From assembly GCA_011056825.1 (NCBI GenBank), contig DSBH01000011.1, forward strand, positions 1 to 10,672: a DNA stretch of 10,672 bases. The letters run 5' to 3'. Positions 6,820 through 10,672 of the stretch are shown here, one piece after another; the stretch's first letter is position 1, and every line of letters starts with the position of its first letter. A program made the translations under genes and the position numbers. The notes beneath the pieces were generated by a model that worked only from the letters and a program-made list of their open reading frames with translations, did not search any database and was not told the DNA's origin. Source of the DNA: Deltaproteobacteria bacterium (GTDB taxonomy: Bacteria; Desulfobacterota; Syntrophia; Syntrophales; UBA2210).

Positions 6820-7554
6820 ATGGATTCGAACGATAAACCGGTAGCCGTTGTCACCGGCGGCGGTGGGGGTATAGGAGCCGCCTGTTGCCGGGCGCTCGCG
6901 GCGGAAGGTTTCCGCGTCGGAATTCACTACCGGTCAAGTGAAACGGAGGCCCGACGCCTTCTGGAAGAAATCGAAGAAGGATTTCTGCTTCAGGGAAACC
7001 TGGCCGACATCGACGACGTGGAAAACATGGTCCGAACCCTTAAAACCGTCGCGGGGAACGTCGACGTCTTGGTCAACAACGCCGGATTCTCCGTGGACAG
7101 GGACATGCTTTCCATGAAAGTTGACGAGTTCGATCTGCAACGGACCGTCACGCGGGGCACGTGGTACCTGACAAAGCGCGTGCTTCGCCTGTTCATGCTT
7201 CGCAGGGGAACGGGCCGCATCATCAACATATCCAGCGTTACCGGACACACGGGTAACAGCGGGCAGGTCCCCTACACAATGGAAAAAGCCGCCCTGGACG
7301 CCTTCACCAAGTCGCTGACAAAGGAACTCCGGGGGCGGGAAATCCTCGTTAATTCAGTGGCGCCGGGCTTCATCGACACGGCCATGACCAGGGAACTCCC
7401 TCGGGAGGTGCGGGAAGCCATTCTGTCAACCGTACCCCTGGAAAGAATGGGGACGCCGGACGAAGTGGCGGACGTAGTAGCCTTTCTGGCCCGGCGGGGA
7501 ACCTACATCACGGGAACGGTCATTCACGTGAACGGAGGGCTCTATGGGGGATGA
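6820..7554 (+). CDS. fabG: 3-oxoacyl-ACP reductase (FabG-type SDR)
   Basis: FabG uses NADPH to reduce 3-oxoacyl-ACP to the 3-hydroxy form. From the ATG at 6820, preceded by GAGGAG at 6806-6811, the protein has 244 residues, exactly the E. coli length; a GTG at 6790 in the same frame has no ribosome-binding site. Seen are the dinucleotide loop TGGGGGIG at 12-19, NNAG at 87-90, Ser139 in NISSVTG, and Tyr152/Lys156 in YTMEK, then the VNSVAPGFIDTAM loop and the C-terminal ITGTVIHVNGG. The Asn of the SDR catalytic tetrad (E. coli Asn110 in TNLSS) is Val110 here (TVTRGTW), while the Ser-Tyr-Lys triad is intact. The neighbours make it the ketoreductase of this assembly line. It overlaps the FabZ-type gene by 11 bases, consistent with coupled translation. 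Confidence 0.9.
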   Translation: MDSNDKPVAVVTGGGGGIGAACCRALAAEGFRVGIHYRSSETEARRLLEEIEEGFLLQGNLADIDDVENMVRTLKTVAGNVDVLVNNAGFSVDRDMLSMKVDEFDLQRTVTRGTWYLTKRVLRLFMLRRGTGRIINISSVTGHTGNSGQVPYTMEKAALDAFTKSLTKELRGREILVNSVAPGFIDTAMTRELPREVREAILSTVPLERMGTPDEVADVVAFLARRGTYITGTVIHVNGGLYGG

Positions 7555-8017
7555 CGGGCTCACCGTTGAAACAGTGCTGGACCTGATCCCCCAGCAACCG
7601 CCGTTTCGTTTTATCGACGGCATTGACGAGATGGATGAGGATCACATCGTGGGAAGTTACCGGTTTCGTCAGAACGAATATTTCTACCGGGGTCATTTTC
7701 CCGGCAACCCGGTGACCCCCGGCGTCATTCTACTGGAAACCATGGCGCAGACAGGCGTAGTCGCTTTCGGCATCTACCTGATGCTCAGCCGGGGCCGCTC
7801 TCCGGAAGAAATCGGTCAGATGGCGACGCTCTTCGCGACGGCCGACTCTGTTGAATTCAGCGACGTGGTACGACCGGGAGAAACCGTCTTCGTCCGCGGC
7901 AGCAAAATATACCTGCGACGGGACAGTCTGAAAACCGACATCATCATGGAGAAAGAAGACGGCCGGCTTGTGTGCTCCGGCACGCTGGCGGGAAAAGGAG
8001 TATCGTTTGATGAATAA
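7544..8017 (+). CDS. fabZ: FabZ-type 3-hydroxyacyl-ACP dehydratase
   Basis: FabZ dehydrates 3-hydroxyacyl-ACP to trans-2-enoyl-ACP during elongation. The protein has 157 residues (E. coli FabZ 151). The family N-terminus ending IPQQPPFRFID is at 15-25, the active-site strand and helix GHFPGNPVTPGVILLETMAQ at 50-69 give His51 and Glu65, the same 14-residue spacing as E. coli His54 and Glu68, and VRPGETVFVRG follows at the usual place. Position 65 is Glu, distinguishing it from the FabA-type Asp of the neighbour, so the operon carries one dehydratase of each class. GGAGGG at 7534-7539 precedes the ATG, which lies inside the end of fabG. Its last 8 bases overlap the FabF-type gene start. Confidence 0.9.
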   Translation: MGDDGLTVETVLDLIPQQPPFRFIDGIDEMDEDHIVGSYRFRQNEYFYRGHFPGNPVTPGVILLETMAQTGVVAFGIYLMLSRGRSPEEIGQMATLFATADSVEFSDVVRPGETVFVRGSKIYLRRDSLKTDIIMEKEDGRLVCSGTLAGKGVSFDE

Positions 8018-9287
8018 GAAACGGGTAGTCGTTACTGGAATCGGCGTGGTCGCGCCCAACGCGGTGGGACTGGAAGACTTTCGAAAGGCGCTTCGGGAGG
8101 GACGCTCGGGCATCCGCTTCATTCCGCAGCTCGAGGAACTTAATTTCGGTTGCCGGATCGGAGGCGTACCGCCGGGATTTAACGAAGTCCGCGCGCGCTA
8201 TTTCGACCATGAAAAACTCCTCTCGATCAACGACAACATCGGATACGCATCGGTAGCCGCCGTCGACGCCTGGCGCGACGCCGGTTTCGAACTTCCCGAC
8301 GACAACGATGACGTCGACTGGGATACCGGGGCTATAGTCGGATGCGGTATCGGCGGCATGGACACCATCGCCGAACGGGTGGTGCCCATGATCCAGGCGG
8401 GCAAAGTCCGCCGCATGGGCAGCCGCATCGTCGAACAGGTCATGAACAGCGGAACCAGTGCCCGGGTCGGCGGCTTGCTCGGCCTGGGAAACCAGGTCAC
8501 TTCCAATTCGTCGGCCTGCAGCACCTCGTCGGAAGCCATTTTCGGCGCGTTGCAGCGCATACGCGGGGGGCTGGCGAAGCGGATGCTTGCCGGGGGATCG
8601 GAAGGTGCGTCGCCTTACATCTGGGGCGGGTTCGACGCAATGCGGGTTATCGCACGGAAATTCAACGACCGGCCCGAAGAGGGATCGCGGCCCATGAGCG
8701 CCTCCGCTGCCGGTTTCGTACCGGGCGCAGGCGCCGGTGTCTTGATGCTGGAAGACCTGGAAACCGCCCGCGCCAGAGGCGCCCGCATATACTGCGAAAT
8801 TCTCGGCGGCGCCGTTAATGCAGGCGGCCAGAGAAACGGCGGCAGCATGACCGCGCCCAATCCCGAGGGAGTCAGTCGCTGTATCCGGTCGGCTATAGCC
8901 GACGCCGGGGTTCACGCGGACGACATCGACGCTATCAACGGTCACCTGACGGCCACATTCGCCGACCCTTCCGAAATCAGGAACTGGTCGAACGCCCTGG
9001 AACGCGGTCCCGAACGCTTTCCATTGGTCAACTCCACGAAATCAATGATCGGCCATTGTCTTGGAGCCGCCGGCGGCATCGAATGCGCGGCCGTAACATT
9101 GGAACTGGCGGAAAAGTTCCTTCATCCTTCACTGAACTGCGAGGACGTGCATCCGGAAATCGAGGCGTTCTCGGACAAAATTGTGCATCAAACCAGGGAA
9201 TGCCCCGATTTAAAAATAATCGCCAAGTCGAGCTTCGGTTTCGGCGATGTAAACAGCTGTTTGATTTTCAGAACCTGGGAAGGGTAA
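8010..9287 (+). CDS. fabF: 3-oxoacyl-ACP synthase II-like condensing enzyme (FabF/KASII)
   Basis: KASI/II enzymes extend acyl-ACP with malonyl-ACP. From the ATG at 8010 (AAGGAG at 7995-8000) the protein has 425 residues (E. coli FabF 413); an ATG at 7968 would lie deep inside fabZ and adds residues not found in the family. The N-terminus KKRVVVTGIGVVAPN is standard. Catalytic residues are Cys170 in NSSACSTSSEAI, His312 in INGHLTATFADP, Lys344 and His349 in NSTKSMIGHCLGAAGG; the His-to-His spacing of 37 matches E. coli 303/340. The FGFGDVNSCLIF end is the usual Gly-rich loop, with Asp-Val in place of the common Gly-x-Asn/His. The loop HGTST is changed to HLTAT, marking a diverged subfamily. 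The intact Cys argues for a condensing enzyme rather than a chain-length factor. It is followed by ACP after 49 bases. Confidence 0.9.
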   Translation: MNKKRVVVTGIGVVAPNAVGLEDFRKALREGRSGIRFIPQLEELNFGCRIGGVPPGFNEVRARYFDHEKLLSINDNIGYASVAAVDAWRDAGFELPDDNDDVDWDTGAIVGCGIGGMDTIAERVVPMIQAGKVRRMGSRIVEQVMNSGTSARVGGLLGLGNQVTSNSSACSTSSEAIFGALQRIRGGLAKRMLAGGSEGASPYIWGGFDAMRVIARKFNDRPEEGSRPMSASAAGFVPGAGAGVLMLEDLETARARGARIYCEILGGAVNAGGQRNGGSMTAPNPEGVSRCIRSAIADAGVHADDIDAINGHLTATFADPSEIRNWSNALERGPERFPLVNSTKSMIGHCLGAAGGIECAAVTLELAEKFLHPSLNCEDVHPEIEAFSDKIVHQTRECPDLKIIAKSSFGFGDVNSCLIFRTWEG

Positions 9288-9336
9288 CACACAGAACCCG
9301 GGTCATTAATTTATTACACGAGGAGGCAAGACCATC

Positions 9337-9585
9337 ATGGAACAGGAACAAATATTCAGCGAAGTGGTAACCATTTTGAAACCGTATGTGAAGAACGAAT
9401 CGGCCCTGTCCGGCATATCGGAAGCCACTCACATTCTCGACGACCTGAAGGTGAATTCGGCCCGTCTCGTCGACATTATCATCAAGTGCGAAGACGTCTT
9501 CGACATCGAAATCGACGATGACGACGCCGATACGATCCGTACCATAGGCGACGCCGTCGCGATCGTGAAGAAGAAACTTTCCTGA
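9337..9585 (+). CDS. Acyl carrier protein dedicated to the operon
   Basis: This 82-residue acidic four-helix protein (E. coli AcpP 78) should tether growing chains through 4'-phosphopantetheine. The attachment serine is most likely Ser41 in LKVNSARLVDIII, at the start of helix II, followed by the CEDVFDIEIDDDD stretch typical of ACP recognition helices. The canonical DSL around that serine is NSA here, so the residues flanking the prosthetic group differ from housekeeping ACP. AGGAGG at 9321-9326, 10 bases from the ATG, is among the strongest ribosome-binding sites in the window, fitting the need for abundant carrier. It lies between the FabF-type and PlsC-type genes, with a phosphopantetheinyl transferase two genes on. 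Alternatives such as an acyl-lipid-loading carrier protein cannot be excluded. Confidence 0.88.
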   Translation: MEQEQIFSEVVTILKPYVKNESALSGISEATHILDDLKVNSARLVDIIIKCEDVFDIEIDDDDADTIRTIGDAVAIVKKKLS

Positions 9586-9599
9586 ATAGACCGGAATAA

Positions 9600-10460
9600 A
9601 TGGGCACAACAAACCATGAAACGGAACCAATCATGAATAAACGGACGCGTCTTTCCCTGATGATTCAGTATGCCCTGGGCCGTGCGGCAGTGCTTTTCAT
9701 AGCCCCACTTACCTTTTTCATACTGAAACTGGCGGGCTATCGAATAGAAGATCTACGGGAGGTCAGGAAAACCGTGGCGGAGTCTCTTGAAGGACGACCC
9801 GGGGGCTGGATCATCTGCGCGAACCATCTTACCATGATCGATTCCGTGTTCGTCGCCTGGGCATTCATGCCTCTGCCCCGCTATGTAAAGGATTTCCGAT
9901 ACATGCCCTGGAATCTTCCCGAACGCAGGAATTTTCAGAAAAATCCTTTCGTGGCGGCGCTCTGTTACCTCAACAAGTGCATTCCCCTGCAACGTGGAGG
10001 CGACCGTGACGAAATGAAGAGGACCATGGACGTCTGCGCCCGCCTGCTGGAAAACGGCTCCAACCTGCTCATTTTCCCCGAAGGCGGTCGTTCCCGCACC
10101 GGCGCTGTCGATCAAAATAATTTTTCCTACGGCGTCGGCCGGCTCGTCCAGCGATGTCCTTCGGCGCGCGCCCTCTGTATATACCTTCGAGGTCTCGGGC
10201 AAAAACGGTACAGCAATTTTCCGAGGTTTCGGGAGCACTTTGTCGTCGAGGTTTCTCCTTTCACGCCTTCGGTCACCGAAGGAGGCCTGAGGGGACAGCG
10301 GGAAACGGCACGCAGGATCGTCGAACACCTTGCCGGCATGGAACGCAAATGGTTCGCGCGCGTGTCCGCGCTTGACCATCGAGGGTCAGCATCTTGGGTC
10401 CGGTCGGCCGGATCACGGCACGTTCCGCCCGAGGGCCGAAAGACGGCCGAGGCGTCATGA
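9600..10460 (+). CDS. PlsC-family lysophospholipid-type acyltransferase
   Basis: The protein has 286 residues. A hydrophobic segment at about 24-46 (AAVLFIAPLTFFILKLAG) should anchor it to the inner membrane. PlsC/LPLAT block I is ICANHLTMID with His76 and Asp81 (HX4D), block II resembles IPLQRGG at 128-134, and block III is FPEGGRSRTG at 159-168. The family moves acyl groups from acyl-ACP or acyl-CoA to glycerol phosphate, lysophospholipid, lysine-type or ornithine lipids. Directly downstream of a dedicated ACP it is the plausible exit enzyme of the assembly line. Two ATGs are possible, 9600 and 9633; each has only CGGA-like spacing upstream, so the first 11 residues are uncertain. The end (about 255-286) is Arg/Ser-rich and looks low in structure. 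The acceptor is unknown. Confidence 0.85.
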   Translation: MGTTNHETEPIMNKRTRLSLMIQYALGRAAVLFIAPLTFFILKLAGYRIEDLREVRKTVAESLEGRPGGWIICANHLTMIDSVFVAWAFMPLPRYVKDFRYMPWNLPERRNFQKNPFVAALCYLNKCIPLQRGGDRDEMKRTMDVCARLLENGSNLLIFPEGGRSRTGAVDQNNFSYGVGRLVQRCPSARALCIYLRGLGQKRYSNFPRFREHFVVEVSPFTPSVTEGGLRGQRETARRIVEHLAGMERKWFARVSALDHRGSASWVRSAGSRHVPPEGRKTAEAS

Positions 10461-10479
10461 CGTCGCGGGAATATCGAAA

Positions 10480-10672
10480 ATGACCGGAGATGCCTCGTCG
10501 TCACATGCCTTGCCGAATCTTCCGGTGGGCAACGATATTGTCGATCTTGCCGACCGCGGGGTTGCGGAAAAACACCTCGACAGGCGTTTTGTTTCCAGGG
10601 TCCTCACGGAACGGGAAAGACGACTTTTTGACGAAAGCGCCGATCCCCGTCTCATGCTGTGGTCATTCTGGT
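10480..10672 (+). CDS. 4'-phosphopantetheinyl transferase, N-terminal part (3' truncated by window edge)
   Basis: An ATG at 10480, with GGGA about 9 bases upstream and 19 bases after the previous stop, opens a frame that runs off the window after 64 codons. Residues 16-23 read VGNDIVDL, the first signature of the AcpS/Sfp superfamily, with Asp19 in the position of the Mg-binding Asp8 of AcpS. RRFVSRVLTERE and DPRLMLWSFW follow in the order seen before the family's second motif (WxxKEA), which lies beyond the edge. Such enzymes transfer phosphopantetheine from CoA to the serine of carrier proteins; the obvious partner is the operon's own ACP. The second metal ligand and total length cannot be checked here. 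Assignment rests on the motif order and context. Confidence 0.75.
   Translation, partial: MTGDASSSHALPNLPVGNDIVDLADRGVAEKHLDRRFVSRVLTERERRLFDESADPRLMLWSFW

Noticed and set aside
7944..8945. 333-codon open frame on the minus strand
   Set aside because: It is antisense to the FabF-type gene, which carries complete catalytic motifs; no recognisable domain is seen in the antisense product.
2998..10460. Reading the operon as the ordinary housekeeping fatty-acid operon
   Set aside because: fabD, fabH, fabG, acp and fabF do occur together in housekeeping operons, but the added FabA, acyl-CoA dehydrogenase, PlsC-type and PPTase genes, the absence of plsX and the unusual active-site residues make a specialised role more likely. 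Not fully excluded without the rest of the genome.
1..10672. CRISPR arrays, insertion sequences, tRNA or rRNA genes
   Set aside because: No regularly spaced repeats, transposase motifs, terminal inverted repeats or tRNA-like cloverleaf sequences were seen.

Overview
The window reads as a GC-rich Gram-negative chromosome, most likely a deltaproteobacterium (Desulfobacterota sensu lato). That placement is an inference from the protein sequences (GlmM and the fatty-acid enzymes) and the compact gene layout; no rRNA or other phylogenetic marker is present.

Left part (1-2687): the 3' end of a radical SAM-type gene reads rightward to 496. It converges on a leftward two-gene operon in which glmM (phosphoglucosamine mutase, peptidoglycan/LPS precursor synthesis) is followed 11 bases later by an ADP-ribosylglycohydrolase gene. 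A GC-rich hairpin without a U-tract lies between the converging ends. A 310-base, comparatively AT-rich divergent region (2688-2997) separates glmM from everything to the right. It holds putative promoters for both directions, a small inverted repeat followed by five T residues, a GTTCCC direct repeat and a possible 28-codon reading frame.

Right part (2998-10672, continuing past the edge): a tight rightward operon of ten genes encodes an almost self-sufficient type II fatty-acid/polyketide assembly line. The order is malonyl-CoA:ACP transacylase (FabD), acyl-CoA dehydrogenase homologue, KASIII (FabH-like), FabA-type dehydratase, FabG-type ketoreductase, FabZ-type dehydratase, FabF-type condensing enzyme, acyl carrier protein, PlsC-type acyltransferase, and the start of a 4'-phosphopantetheinyl transferase. 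Several genes overlap by a few bases (ATGA, 11 bp, 8 bp), which suggests translational coupling and fixed stoichiometry.

Likely working together: the PPTase would arm the dedicated ACP, FabD would load malonate, KASIII would prime, FabF would extend, FabG would reduce, FabA/FabZ would dehydrate or isomerise, and the PlsC-like protein would hand the finished acyl chain to a membrane acceptor. No canonical enoyl-ACP reductase (FabI/K/L/V) is visible. A flavin-dependent acyl-CoA dehydrogenase homologue sits among the genes instead. Several enzymes also depart from consensus at or next to the active site: FabF has HLTAT for HGTST, FabG has Val at the tetrad Asn, and the ACP has NSA for DSL. I therefore read the operon as a specialised, possibly unsaturated or modified, acyl-lipid pathway rather than the housekeeping fatty-acid synthase. 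The product cannot be determined from the sequence.
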